The notes under the pieces are model-generated. The model searched no databases and was not told the origin of the DNA. It saw nothing but the letters and a program-made list of their open reading frames with translations. The translations under genes and the position numbers were made by a program. Below, in pieces: positions 1 through 11,113 of a stretch of DNA of 64,000 bases (position 1 is its first letter; every line of letters begins with the position of its first letter). This DNA comes from Adiantum capillus-veneris (taxonomy: Eukaryota > Streptophyta > Polypodiopsida > Polypodiales > Pteridaceae): positions 137,088,529-137,152,528 of the forward strand of contig CM043964.1 of NCBI GenBank assembly GCA_014529385.2, in the 5' to 3' direction.

Positions 1-306
1 AGTTATTGAAGGAACACAAAGAATTGTATTGTAAAATGTCTCCCTTGATGGCGGAAACCTATAATACAAAGCCTTTTGGAGGGGGGATCGGCTCCATGTA
101 AATCCGGTCCTCAACTATTGTCAATAGCTTAATTTCTCTCTCTTTTGAAGTATGTTCATGCCTATCTAACTAGGTGTTATGCTTTTTGTTTCTCTCTCCA
201 TCCAAACACTCTTGCTATGCTCATTAGCAATCTATTCTAATGAAATGCTCACTATGTTCATGTTATTTTCTGTTACACACAAGTTACTAGGCCATTAAAT
301 GTTACA
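1..306 (+). repeat. LTR copy 1 (5' part outside window), copia-type
   Basis: The sequence matches the second half of the LTRs that end at 2190 and 3636 (same opening words near 1, 1903 and 3325). It ends in TTACA and is followed at 308 by TGGTATCAGAG, the initiator-tRNA-Met type primer binding site usual in copia elements. The start lies outside the window. Confidence 0.75.
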
Positions 307-1417
307 TTGGTATCAGAGAACAAGGTTTCTCTTTCCTTAAGGTACATGGGAAAGAGTTTGCGGAGACGACGTTTCCCAAACACCAAGTAGAGCTTGTCAC
401 TCTACTATGGAAGATTGATAGGACTAATGTGCAGACATGCTTGCGGTAGCTTAAGCTCTCAAGCACCAAATGGACTAGTCATCCATTCTGGAATGATGTT
501 GTAGGGTAAGATAGGGATCCTCTACCTGCTAGAAAAAGGACTAATGAAAAGGCTTTTACTTCTCTACCCCATAGTCGAAGACGACTATGATTCAAGAGAG
601 AGGTAATGTCATAATAATAATATCTAATTCTCCTAAATGATTTTCTCATGTTAAAATGATCCTTTAATATGGAGAAGTACTAGGGAAGAACCAGCTAGAA
701 CATTGGTTAAGCTGGCAGACTGGCCACAATAGGGATCCAAAGGAGGGAAAATACAGATCCAAAGGGGGGGCCATCTGCAAAAGAGCAATGTGTAACAATG
801 AGCTTTAAAGACCCTAAGGTTCAGACCATTAAGACTTCAAAATGCTAAGGTTCCAAAATTCAAAGGTTGTGTCCAATGGTCAAGCTTAGTGGAATTGGAT
901 GCTTTGTAGTGTGCCAAAAAGTCTTTGCAAGCTCCTACATAGGAGGGGGTCATCCCTTTTAGTAGGGGATGAGAGAGAAACACACACACACACACACACC
1001 CACACTCATACAAGCCCCTTTACACAAAGGGCACTGGTGGACATATGTCAACTCCCTAGGCCAATTGCCCACAAGGTGCACTCAAATCCTATTGGATGGT
1101 CATAGAGGTGGACCAATGAGAATTAGACTAGAGTAAATCTAGTTTAATTAATTTAAAACATTTGATATAAGAACCAATAAGAATTAAGCTCTCTAGACGA
1201 CTATTGGCCAGTCTCCCAAGGGGTCCAATGAGCATTCAACATCCCAATGGCTTGCCTGATTCCTATTGGCCAGAAGACAAAGGGGTTCAATGAGAGATTA
1301 ATCGCTTTATTTAATTACCTAAAGCTCTCACAAAAGGGGAAAGGGGGACACATGTCACAAGGCTATCACTTATGCTTCTCAATTTTCATTGGCTAAGCTT
1401 TGCAGGGTCCAATGGGG
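307..1417 (+). other. Interior remnant between LTR copies 1 and 2
   Basis: Begins with a primer binding site (308-318) and continues as non-coding sequence. It holds a short CA tract (about 979-999) and several degenerate words built on ATTGG/CCAATG. No gag or pol motif is visible. No polypurine tract precedes the LTR at 1418, so this is probably a truncated element interior joined to other DNA. Confidence 0.5.
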
Positions 1418-2190
1418 TGCTAGCATGAGTAATTTGCAAGAGGGGTCGACCAAGAGAGAAAGAGAGGGGGATGATTTTGGCAAGGCATTATCTCACACAC
1501 ACACACACAATCTCATGTGTGAAGCAAGAAGACTCTCTCTCTCCTTCTCAAGCTTTAATGGAAATCTCTTCATCTACTACAAGCTTGTGAGAAGGGAGGC
1601 CTACACCAACAACTCTTGGCTTTGTGATGCAAATCCAACCAAGAGCCAAGCTTCAATGCATGCCCATCTCCTCTACCATGCTAATTACTAAGATATGCTA
1701 AGCTTTTATAAGTGATTATGTGAGGAGATATACCTCTTTCTTGTAAGACTACTCCTTCATCTCAATCTACTCTCATACCCCGCTAGCTTTCACCATCTTT
1801 GAAGGTGTGTGAGGTCTTGGGTCTGAGACCATGAAGGAATTGATATTGTGTTTTATAAGTGTTTGCTTAGCGCTTGAAGTCTCCATCTTCATTGCACTAG
1901 CTAGTTATTGAAGGAACACAAAGAATTGTATTGTAAAATGTCTCCCTTGATGGGGGAAACCTATAATACAAAGCCTCCATGTAAATCCGGTCCTCAATTG
2001 TTGTCAATAGCTTAATTTCTCTCTCTTTTGAAGCATTGTTCATGCCTATCTAACTAGGTGTTATGATTTTTGTTGCACTCTCCATCCAAGCACTCTTGCT
2101 ATGCTCATTAGGAATCTATTATAATGAAATGCTCACTATGTTCATGTTATTTTCCGCTACACACAAGTCATTAGGCCATTAAATGTTACA
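1418..2190 (+). repeat. LTR copy 2 (5' LTR of a deletion-derivative copia-type element)
   Basis: Starts TGCTAGCATGAG, ends GTTACA, about 773 bp, and is repeated at 2853-3636. Contains a CA-rich tract. The primer binding site follows directly at 2192. Both boundaries were set by where the two copies stop matching. Confidence 0.75.
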
Positions 2191-2191
2191 T

Positions 2192-2202
2192 TGGTATCAG
2201 AG
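2192..2202 (+). other. Primer binding site (tRNA-Met type)
   Basis: TGGTATCAGAG lies two bases after the LTR end, complementary to the 3' end of plant initiator tRNA-Met. This marks LTR copy 2 as a 5' LTR and gives the element a plus-strand direction. Confidence 0.75.
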
Positions 2203-2594
2203 AACAAGGTTTCTCTTTTCTTGCTCAAGAAGAGAGGTCATAAAGCTAGCTCTATAAATGGTAGGTATTATTAATTGCAATTAAGTAGAATAGGGATTTT
2301 TCAGCCTTGTAGTGCACCTGCCTTCTTGTAGATAACGGGGCATCACTATCGAGAGCTATGCTCTTAATAGTGGAGTCCTACAGGGCTTGCCTACGGCTTA
2401 ACCACTATTGAGCTATTAGAAGCTCAGTACTGTTTTGGTGTTGAAAGATCCTCTCTTCTATTCCTTGCAATTAATGATATTTGAGCCATGGGTAGAGTAG
2501 CTTGGGTGCTTTTCTAAAGGGGTAAAGAGGAGTAGCAACTAGGGCTTGAAGTGCCAAAGTACACCTAAAAAGTTTACACCTAAAAATTGTTAGA

Positions 2595-2741
2595 ATGGCT
2601 GACAATAGTAAAGAGAGTGAAATTAATGTTGATAGCTTTGATTTTGCTAATGAGCGGGCTACTAATGATGCCCCTATGCTTGTTAACTACCTTGTTTCTA
2701 GGCTTCAACAAGCCATGGGCAAATCCATCCCTCCAAAGTGA
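2595..2741 (+). pseudogene. Possible residual gag start of the gutted copia-type element
   Basis: A 48-codon frame opens with MADNSKESEI and ends ..QQAMGKSIPPK before TGA. It sits about 400 bp after the primer binding site, where gag normally starts, and is the only coding-like stretch in an interior of about 660 bp. The rest of gag and all of pol are absent. No Gag domain can be recognised in so short a piece; the assignment rests on position. Confidence 0.4.
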
Positions 2742-2852
2742 AGTGCAACGGTAGCTTCGTGCTCATGGATTCTCCAAGCTCCCCACCATGGTGAGAGAGT
2801 ACCTAGGAAGCCTCCTTGCGAGACTCCCAAAAGAGGCCTCTCTCAAAAAAGG

Positions 2853-3636
2853 TGCTATCATGAGTAATTTGCAAGAGGGGTCGACCAAGAAAGAAAGAGA
2901 GGGGGCTGATTTTGGCAAGGTATTATCACACACACACTCACACAATCTCATGTGTGAAGCAAGAAGACTCTCTCTCTCCTTCTCAAGCTTTAATGGAAAG
3001 CTCTTCATCTACTCCAAGCTTGTGAGAAGGGAGGCCTACACCAACAACTCTTGGCTTTGTGATGCAAATCCAACCAAGAGCCAAGCTTCAATGCATGCAC
3101 ATCTCCTCTACCATGCTAATTACTAAGCTTTTATGAGTGATTATGTGAGGAGATATTCTTCTTTCTCGTAAGACTACTCCTTCTTTATCTCAATCTACTA
3201 TCATACCCCGCTAGCTCTCACCATCTTCAAAGGTGTGTGAGGTCTTGGGTCTGAGACAGTGAGGGAATTGATGTTGTAAGTGTTTTCTTAGTGCTTGAAG
3301 TTTCCATCTTCATTGCACTAGCTAGTTATTGAAGGAACACAAAGAATTGTATTGTAAAATGTCTCCCTTTATGGGGGAAACCTATAATACAAAGACTTTT
3401 GGAGGGGGGACCGCCGGCTCCATGTAAATCCGGTCCTCAAATGTTGTTGTCAATAGCTTAATTTCTCTCTCTTTTGAAGTATTGTTCATGCCTGTCTAAC
3501 TAGGTGTTATGCTTTTTGTTGCACTCTCCATCCAAGCACTCTTGCTATGCTCATTAGGAATCTATTCTAATGAAATACTCACTATGTTCATGTTATTTTC
3601 CGCTACACACAAGCTACTAGGCCATTAAATGTTACA
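2853..3636 (+). repeat. LTR copy 3 (3' LTR)
   Basis: Matches 1418-2190 with small changes; starts TGCTATCATGAG and ends GTTACA. An A/G-rich stretch (CAAAAAAGG, 2844-2852) precedes it like a short polypurine tract. No primer binding site follows, so it is the terminal LTR. The 5 bp flanks of the pair (TGGGG before 1418, AATCT after 3636) do not match, so no target duplication is seen; recombination within the array is likely. Confidence 0.7.
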
Positions 3637-4326
3637 AATCTTGTCCTAGAAAAGCTTCGGACACAATGAAGCAAGCCATCGTGGGATGGTAACCTCTTTT
3701 AGCTATAGAGGTCGTTAGTTCAGCCACACAATCATCATTTGTTCTAATGGCCGTGTTGGCCAAAAGACGACAAAGGGGGATGCGAAGCAACAAGTGATTG
3801 TATGGCACAACATGTGCATCAATCCAACCCGATGAGATGTGGCTATCAACCATGGATCCAAAGAAATCAGCAAGAGGACAATTACCCGTGTTTTTTGTAA
3901 GGATGGTCATCGATGTGACTGCATCCATTAAAGGAGGCACCCATCCAACCATGGAACCGCTCTCTTAAGTGGTGTGAAGAAAAATTTCTTCTTGGGTGTT
4001 TTGAATCGTCATTTCTTATGGGCGGTCCATGTCTTTGACTGTTTAATTGTTGAAATTGGTATTTTGTTTGTTAATTAGGGTACTTATGGCTTCCAAAGAA
4101 ATGATGAAAGGTGAAAGTAAGAGAAGAAGCTTGAAGGTGCGGGAAGAAGGTTAAAGAGAAATGAAATAAGAGAGTGGGTGGAGAAGGTTTGGAAAGGTAT
4201 GAGGCAATGAAAAAAAAAATGTGTTTCATTTTTTTTCAAAGAGATAGAGATCACTAACGAGAAAGAAAGAGTAGAAGTGTGGAAAAAATAAACAAGATAT
4301 AATGAGCTTTTATAGGAAAATAAAAA
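3637..4326. other. Unassigned stretch
   Basis: A 106-codon minus-strand frame (3952 to 3632) is open but resembles nothing I recognise. The remainder is A/T-rich and purine-biased on the plus strand. No RNA gene or terminal repeat is seen. Confidence 0.3.
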
Positions 4327-4374
<48 letters not shown>

Positions 4375-4397
4375 AGGGGGGGGGGGGGGGGGGGGGG
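4327..4397 (+). repeat. Poly-G tract, 47 + 22 nt
   Basis: An uninterrupted run of 47 G (4327-4373) is followed by TA and 22 more G (4376-4397). It can form G-quadruplexes. Its length should be treated as uncertain because long homopolymers are error-prone in assembly. Confidence 0.85.
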
Positions 4398-4908
4398 TAG
4401 GGCGGGGCAAGGGGCGAGTTCAAGGGGACGAGGTTGGGGCAGGGTCAAGGAGGCAAGGCAAGGCGAGGGCCAGCGTGCTCCGCAGGGGCATGGACGAGGG
4501 TGTGCAGGGGTAGGGGCGGGCAAGGGCTAGGGTAGGGGGCGCGCATAGGGACAAGGGTCGGCAAGGGGCACGGGCACAATGGGACACGAGGGCAAGCACA
4601 GGAAAAAGGGGCAGGGGTCAACGAGGACAAATAGGAGATGCATCCACGTGGCAGTCCACGTGGACTGTGAGCTACACGCAATCTATGTGGACTGCCACTT
4701 GGATAGCTACGTGGCATGTCGATGTTCGCCTGGCATGCCATGCATGTTCCATCTAACAGGGGTGCACCGCATTGCTATTCACGTGGACACGCCCCCTAGG
4801 CCGTCTCTTATCGCCATCCCGTGTGAACCCCTCCGTCCCCATTCCCCCTCTCTCCAAGCGGTCGCCCGCTGTCGCCCTCGCCCCGCCCCCCATCCCGTGC
4901 TGCTATCC

Positions 4909-4911
<3 letters not shown>
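4398..4911. other. GC-rich, strand-asymmetric stretch
   Basis: After the G run the plus strand stays G-rich (many AGGGGC/CAAGGGG words) to about 4620, then carries repeated CACGTGG/GTGGACTG palindromic words (about 4640-4790) and turns C-rich towards 4911. Open frames here are low-complexity by-products. No gene is supported. Confidence 0.5.
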
Positions 4912-4991
<80 letters not shown>

Positions 4992-5120
4992 GGGTGCACC
5001 TCGTCCTTGTTCACGTGGATGTGTCCCCTAGGCCGCCATCCCATGTGAACCCCTCCATCCCCATTCCCCCTCCCTCCATGAGGTCCCCTTGTCGCCCCTG
5101 TCCCATGCTCCTATCCCCAC

Positions 5121-5175
<55 letters not shown>

Positions 5176-5231
5176 CCCCCCCCCCCCAGCCCCGTGGGAA
5201 CCAGCCTGTATAAAGCCGGTTCACGAGGCTG

Positions 5232-5294
<63 letters not shown>

Positions 5295-5310
5295 GGATGG
5301 GGGCGGTTCA

Positions 5311-5369
<59 letters not shown>
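4912..5369. repeat. Composite AG/CT microsatellite block
   Basis: (TC)n at 4912-4989, (CT)n at about 5123-5172 running into C15 (5173-5187), (GA)n at about 5236-5283 running into G13 (5284-5296), and (GA)n at about 5314-5368. The CT+C and AG+G tracts face each other across a 45 bp spacer, so the block can fold back on itself. Confidence 0.9.
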
Positions 5370-5374
<5 letters not shown>

Positions 5375-5389
5375 TATCGTCATTGGAGG

Positions 5390-6278
5390 TCAAATATGAC
5401 CTATGGGACCAAAGTTACATGTGATGTAGTATGTGTATGGTTGATGAGTGACTCTCGATGCTCCAAAATTGTGATGATGAGAGTCACAATGGAGAGCCCA
5501 CATTGTGGCTGGGAGAGGAAAGTGTGTAGGTCTAATTCATGGCTCAAAATGTGAGAGAAGCAAGTTCGGATGTGACCAAAATCTGAGCACTCTAGTAGTG
5601 TGTGGTACTCAGACTCGCAAACTTGCAGTGAGCATAATGTGCACAGTCGATTTGACTCTTCTCCATTGGCCCAACGGCCTGTCTCACATCAAAGAAAATG
5701 GGAGTTGAGCCGAACGGCTGCGATAGTGCGTACCACGGACAAGGGGATAGGCTCAAGCATATAAGTGTGACTACAATTTCCTCTTTCAACGAGAAGAACA
5801 TGGTTTTGCAGTTGGGGGCACTATGGGTGGTGTAATGTATGAAGCGTGACCCACCGAATTTCTCCCAATCCGTAATAAATTTGCGTTGTAAGAAAGCTTC
5901 ATTCAGTTGGGAGTCAATTGAAGCATCATGTAGCAAGTGTAATGCATCCTATCTCCCAAACCACTTCTTTATGTCTTGCATCCATCCCGTGCTCAAGATC
6001 TTGCTTTTATGCGTCTTTTGAACTTTTTTGCTTGCTTCCCATGCACTTGTAGAAAGGCGATATGAGGGGGTTTGACGCATCTTTATCATGTACTCCACAA
6101 CCTTTTCCATGCCCATAACCTCAGTTGGAAGAGATCATGACTCAAGAAGTAGAAGCATATATGGTGTTTGTGTCTTAACTTGGAGAAAGTTTGTAAGAAA
6201 ACTCTTTTGGACATTCTCTAACTCTTTCCATGTAGACTTTGAGATGCTCCCACCCCACATTTCAACTCCATAAAGAAG

Positions 6279-6282
<4 letters not shown>
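5390..6282 (-). pseudogene. Decayed LINE (non-LTR retrotransposon) ORF2 C-terminal region
   Basis: Read on the minus strand from 6282, the translation opens LLYGVEMWGG, continues through a W-K-E-L-E-N-V-Q-K stretch and KTQTPYMLLLLES, and ends with RLNSHF, CETGRW, then CTLC..ESEYHTLLEC. This order (post-palm thumb region, then a Cys/His knuckle of the C-x2-C..H-x4-C kind) is typical of plant LINE ORF2 proteins downstream of the YADD palm motif. In-frame stops occur after LLLLES, after WFGR and after RLNSHF, and the frame shifts once between about 5790 and 5720. The 5' side ends abruptly at a GT microsatellite, so the endonuclease and RT palm are missing. No poly-A tail was seen. Confidence 0.65.
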
Positions 6283-6320
<38 letters not shown>

Positions 6321-6420
6321 CGCGCGCGCGTGTGTGCGTGAGAGAGAGAGAGAGAGAGGAATGGGGGCGGTTCACACGAGGAAAGAGAGAGAGGGGGGGA
6401 GGGGGGCGGATGGAGGCCGG

Positions 6421-6479
<59 letters not shown>

Positions 6480-6568
6480 GGAGGGATGGGGGGGAGGTTT
6501 ACCCGGGGAAAGAGAGAGAGAGAAAGAGAGAGAGGGGGGGGTGGGGGATGGGGGGGGTTCACACGAGA

Positions 6569-6612
<44 letters not shown>
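6282..6612. repeat. GT/GC and AG microsatellite block with G-rich linkers
   Basis: (GT)n 6282-6316, (GC)n to about 6330, then AG tracts at about 6340-6358, 6424-6476 and 6568-6612 separated by G-rich linkers. The linkers share GGTTCA(CACGAG) words with the block at 5208-5315, so both blocks look like expansions of one composite unit. Confidence 0.85.
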
Positions 6613-6613
<1 letters not shown>

Positions 6614-7330
6614 AGAGAGGGCAATGTAATTTAAAGAAAAATAATTTTAATATGGATTTTTTAAAAAATTAAATATTACTAATAACTACTAAGATCAATA
6701 TAAAATGCTCTTAAATTCTCTAAACACAACTAAACACTTTCATCTTTTCAATCTCCTGCTTATCTTTTCTACTATACTATCAGGTCATGCACTATAGTCT
6801 TCCCTTCTTTCGAAAGGGATTTTCCATTTACCAACGGGAAGATTCTCTTTGGTGCTAAATATCTATAGGAGCATGTTGCGCCACAAACATTTACTGCTTT
6901 GCATGCAATTGTAATTGTTGGTTTTCAATGGAAGCATACTAAAATTACCTTACATGGACGAGTTTTGAGACAGACTTTGTGGTAAGCTCACTTGCCACTA
7001 TTGCGGTTTACCGCCCATTTGTTTGCGTACATGTGGTTGCTTCATATATTATGGCATGCCAAGAGATGAGAGCATAAGCACATTAATGGTACATCAAGGA
7101 ACTCACCAACATGAAATGAGGGATGGGTCGTCAAAAGGACTCACCAATAAAACCAAAGAAATGGTTGCACGAGTTCTCAGTGTGGATTGACATGCAGGCA
7201 CAAGAAAGGTACAAATGTGTGTGGCAAAGAAAAATGTAACAACAACTTTGCAAGAGGGGGGCTCTAGCCGCGTACTTGGTGAGCAAAAATTTCTAAATGT
7301 TGTTGAGGCAATGGTTCCCTTGGTGGAGGA
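6613..7330. other. Unassigned A/T-rich stretch
   Basis: No convincing open frame or repeat boundary was seen. It may hold the decayed upstream part of the transposase-like region that follows. Confidence 0.3.
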
Positions 7331-7333
7331 CAC

Positions 7334-9392
7334 TTGGTGAGGATGCTTACATGTTTCTCTTGTTTGGACATAATATTTCAAATTAATTTAACTCTGAAAT
7401 ACAGGTTTCAAACGTCCATGGTTGCAACTAGGAATGAGCCAACAAGGGAAAGTTTTTGTGTGGACTCCTTGTTGCGGCTCAAAAGAGAGTGCACCTATGA
7501 TTGTTTCCACAAAAACAGGTCTCATGGGCAAGGAGCAAAAGGGGAACGGTGCTCTGTGTTCACGACGTCTACAGTTGGTCTTGCATCTGGATTGGTTTTG
7601 GTTAATCGAATGCGACGAAGTGGACCTTTAGATCTTCAGGTGCAGTTTGATCGCACTCACCGAGTGGAGAATTGGGTGATCATGGCATGCCACATTTACA
7701 ATCCAAGGTTTGTTGTCTTAGGAACATATTTGAAAAGTTTGGCATATCTTAAGAAACAACCAACAATGTGTTTACTAATGTGAATGACTTACCTCACTAT
7801 TGCAACTTGTGAGATGAAAGAGGAAGACATGGAAGCACAAATTCTTTTCTAGTAGTGCATAAATGAAGTAATGGAGGCTCATGGATGTGAGAGAGCGGAT
7901 TTCCATGGATTCATGGCGCACAAAGCTCAAGCCAACTAAAATACAGTTCGCATCATGTTCAATGGTGGCAAAGACAGTGTTCTATACAATCAAGAGAGAT
8001 ATTTCCTTTTTCATTGGAAATAAAGAATGGTGGCACACACTACAAAGTACATTGTCTCTTCATGTCAACAAACTCACAAAGACATGTACAAAAGTGGTAT
8101 CAAGCCCCCTTTAAAGAGGCAGCTGCAGCAGAGTCTCATCTACTTCAACAATGGTGGAGAAATAAAAATTGCATGGATAAAAAGATCTCTGCAATGGACT
8201 CTTGGTTGAGTTGGTGTGAGGTGCGTATTGCACATTGGGGGAGCATCATGACAACAATAGAGGGAAGTGTTGATGGGGTAAACAATCCAAGAACCAACCT
8301 GGCCAAGAGCAAGTAGCTGGCTTGTAGGCGAAGGGTTCAAAAAACAAATCTCATTGTATGACACATGTACTTCAGATATGGAAAATGCAATACTACAAAG
8401 CACAAAGGCAATTTCTTACTCTCAAGGTAAAAATATTGGAAAGGGTGCTTCATTAGAGAGGCTAAAGGAAAGAGTTTCCAATAGTCCAGCACAAGTGATA
8501 AGAGTAGTAAATGAGGCTACATTTGGAGCACCCATGTATAAGGCTCACACCCCTCTTGAAAAAGACAAAGAAACCGTTCGGCAAAAGCGAGGGCCATCGA
8601 TTGTGATTGATGTTGAGGATGAATCGACACATAGGCCAGAGTACAATGCAAAAACAGGAGACCGCACAACACACAAAAGGCCAAGGAAGATCATTTTCAC
8701 GAAACATTTAGTGGTAGTAGATGGGAGTGACCATTCCAAAGAGAAGATGAAGTTTTGTGTTTTGGAACAAAAGGTCAATAAAGCTATGTGGGCAATCAGA
8801 AGAACCCCTCTAAGTAGTCGTGTGACATGCAGTGGCACGCCCAATGGTGGAAAAAGATGTGGACAAAATATCGGGACATGTATGGTGGATCATAATATAG
8901 AACCAAGGCTAGATCCTCCTCCAACAACTTGGTTGGCTGATCTAGGAACTAATCTTACTGATGAATAAGTTGAGGAACTACTTGAAGGAGAACTTCAAGT
9001 GGAGATAGTTGGAAAAAATTGAGAGAGTGCAACAACAATGCGAACTCCTCCTAGGGCTGTAGGTGATCCTCTTCCGCTTCAACAAAAGCAAGTAGCAATG
9101 GTTCAAACTAAGAAATGGCATAAGAGTCAAATTTTGGACTTCCATTTCAGAGGAGGAAGCTAAGAAAATTGGTCTCGCTCTTTTTTTAAAGGCTAAGGTG
9201 ATTGAAGAGAAATGCATTGTATACAAAGCACATGAAGTCTTCAAGGTTGAGCGTCACGCAATACATGGACATGTGATGGTGTATGAGATGCACATCAAGG
9301 ATAAGCCCTATTACACATGCCCTTATTTTACCGAGAGGGAGGCCAAGAAAAAATCTTATTTGGCTTGTAAGCACTTGTATTTTTTTTCTTGA
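7334..9392 (+). pseudogene. Decayed SWIM-type transposase-like gene
   Basis: Pieces of one protein appear in changing plus-strand frames. At about 7870-8190 a frame reads ADFHGFMAHKAQAN, then NTVRIMFNGGKDSV and ERYFLFHWK; at 8075-8260 another reads HVQKWYQAPFKEAAAAE and AMDSWLSWCEVRIAHWGSIM. An ORF of 204 codons (8354-8968) follows, and 9198-9392 ends in YYTCPYF..LACKHLYFF, a Cys..Cys-x-His arrangement like a SWIM zinc finger. The order 'W-rich block, then SWIM finger' is that of MULE-like transposases and related plant transposon proteins. Stops and frame changes are frequent, so it is not functional. The family is inferred from general resemblance only; I saw no DDE triad that I could place with certainty. 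Confidence 0.45.
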
Positions 9393-9639
9393 GAGTTCAT
9401 GGTGGATTGAGTCAAAATGAAAACATGTTCATACATCAACCCGTGCTAAGCAAAGTACATGTGTACAGAGCTTTTAGCCATGAACGCACATATCCAAACT
9501 TAGAGTAAAGCCCAAGATGGAGGATCAAGAGAGAGAATAAAGTTGAGAAGAGAGGAAAGAATCTTTTTGGAATCTTCTCATTGGATTCCAAAAAGCGCTC
9601 GCCAGAAAATTCTCACCAAAAAATATCCCTCCCTTAGGA

Positions 9640-10130
9640 TTGCATGTCCTTGTCAAACTTCATATACCACTACTTTGAGGATTTTTTAAGGCCATACAAT
9701 GCCTTATGCCAATCCTGCCCTCATATAGTTCTCAAATTTGACTTCAAATCCCACTGGCTATTTCATGTAGACATCTTCATGAAGGTCCTCGTGAAGAAAA
9801 GTCATTTTCACGTCCATTTCAACAAGTTCCATGTCCTTATTGGCTACTAATCCATACACAAGATGCAACGTAGTCATCTTCACCACTAGAGAAAATATCT
9901 CATTGAAATCCACGCCTTTCTTTTTCTTGAAACCCTTACCAACCAATTTAGCCTTGTACTTAGTCTCGGTATCCTCGTTCGTGTACTTTTTCTTGCACAC
10001 CCACTTGCAAGCAAGGCTTGTTTTCCCTCTTACTTCTTCAATTTTACTTCAAAACCCATTGGCTATTTCATATAGACATCCTCATCAAGATCCTCATAAA
10101 GGAAAGTCATTTCATGTCCATCTGGAGAAT
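9640..10130 (-). pseudogene. Copia reverse transcriptase scraps, partly duplicated
   Basis: The minus-strand frame 10000-9758 reads YKAKLVGKGF, GVDFNEIFSLVVKMTT and MDVKMTFLHEDLHEDVYMK, the N-terminal part of a copia reverse transcriptase up to the first catalytic aspartate (MDVK). Downstream, 9757-9640 continues as a broken version of the following region. A second diverged copy of the MTFL..DVYMK segment lies at about 10037-10125. The YVDD motif, RNase H and integrase are missing. Confidence 0.7.
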
Positions 10131-10156
10131 TTTGTACCATATACATGTGGTAGTGA

Positions 10157-10357
10157 TGTGTGTGAACACACTTGGACCGCCAGGGCATTTTTTCCCTCAC
10201 TAGGATATTTTTTCCCCCATGCATTGTATATACACACATCACTCTAGGGCTAACTTATCTTTTCATTGCACATCAAGTAAAACACTCTCTATTATGTGCT
10301 TTGAGCTTCCTTCATCTTCTCTAAGCTGTGTGTGTTTTCTTGCAATCCTAATTCCAA
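10157..10357 (+). repeat. Possible copia-type LTR
   Basis: Starts TGTGTGAACACAC and contains GGGCATTTTTTCCCTCA and a similar TTTTTTCCC word, common in copia LTRs. It ends CTAATTCCAACA and is followed by TTGGTGGCAGAGCAGG, a variant primer binding site. No second copy was found in the window, so the boundaries are tentative. Confidence 0.35.
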
Positions 10358-10860
10358 CAATTGGTGGCAGAGCAGGTTGTGTCCTCTCGAGCTTAGTCGC
10401 CAGTAGCTCCAGCACACGCCTGCTCACTTTCTCCAATTTCAATGAGCTTTGGTGAGCATTCACAAGTATGCTCAAATTTCTAATTTGAGCTCATTTGGGC
10501 CTCCGTTTCCACTACAGACAGTACTGCATAGTCTATTTTGTCATTTTGTGCAAAAAACAATTCAGTGCCATTTTTTGCATAATGGCAGTTCTTTCAATCT
10601 TGTTGATGCACTAGGCACAGGAGCATTGTCTGGTAAGATCATTAGGCTCCTTTCACCATATATATTGGTAATAACAGTGAGATTTGTAACTATTTCTAAT
10701 GTTCTCATAACTTTGTGCACTATATTGGTTTTTGTTTCCATCTTCCAGGTAGAGATTTGTAGCGGTTTCTTTGTCTAACATTGTATACATCTTAGCCTTG
10801 TTCGTTATGTTGCACTAAGAATAACCGTGTATATGAACGAATCTTGATTTTTTTTGCAGG

Positions 10861-11113
10861 GTGTGTTGCATTTCTTTCATGTCTTCTTCAGGTGCTTCTC
10901 AACCCAAGAGCGTTATTGATTCATTAAAATGCAGCAATGTGCAAGATGATAATGGGGATTTCTATTGTTTATGCAGGCCTTCACAATACAACCAAACTCA
11001 AGAGAGGTATACTGAAGGGGCCAAGGAGACATATGGCTTCTCAGGTGCACCATTGGAAGGGAAGAATCATGGATTTCAAGAAGAAAACTCAAGATGGCAA
11101 GTTGCTAGCAAAG
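10861..11113 (+). other. Possible host-gene exon
   Basis: The stretch is open in two frames, is preceded by a T-rich acceptor (TTTTTTTTGCAG ending at 10859) and followed by a donor-like AAAG|GTAAAA at 11113. It might be an upstream exon of the OXS3-like gene found inside the LTR pair at 11607-13816, but I could not link the two in frame with confidence. The product is not recognised. Confidence 0.25.

Noticed and set aside
3632-3952. 106-codon minus-strand frame
   Set aside because: No recognisable motif, no supporting signals; listed only as part of an unassigned stretch.
4579-5554. Open frames of 90-260 codons through the CT/GA arrays
   Set aside because: They consist of Ser-Leu or Arg-Glu dipeptide runs created by the microsatellites, open on both strands and in several frames.
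6239-6672. Two overlapping Cys-Val/Arg-Glu frames
   Set aside because: Low-complexity translation of GT and GA repeats.
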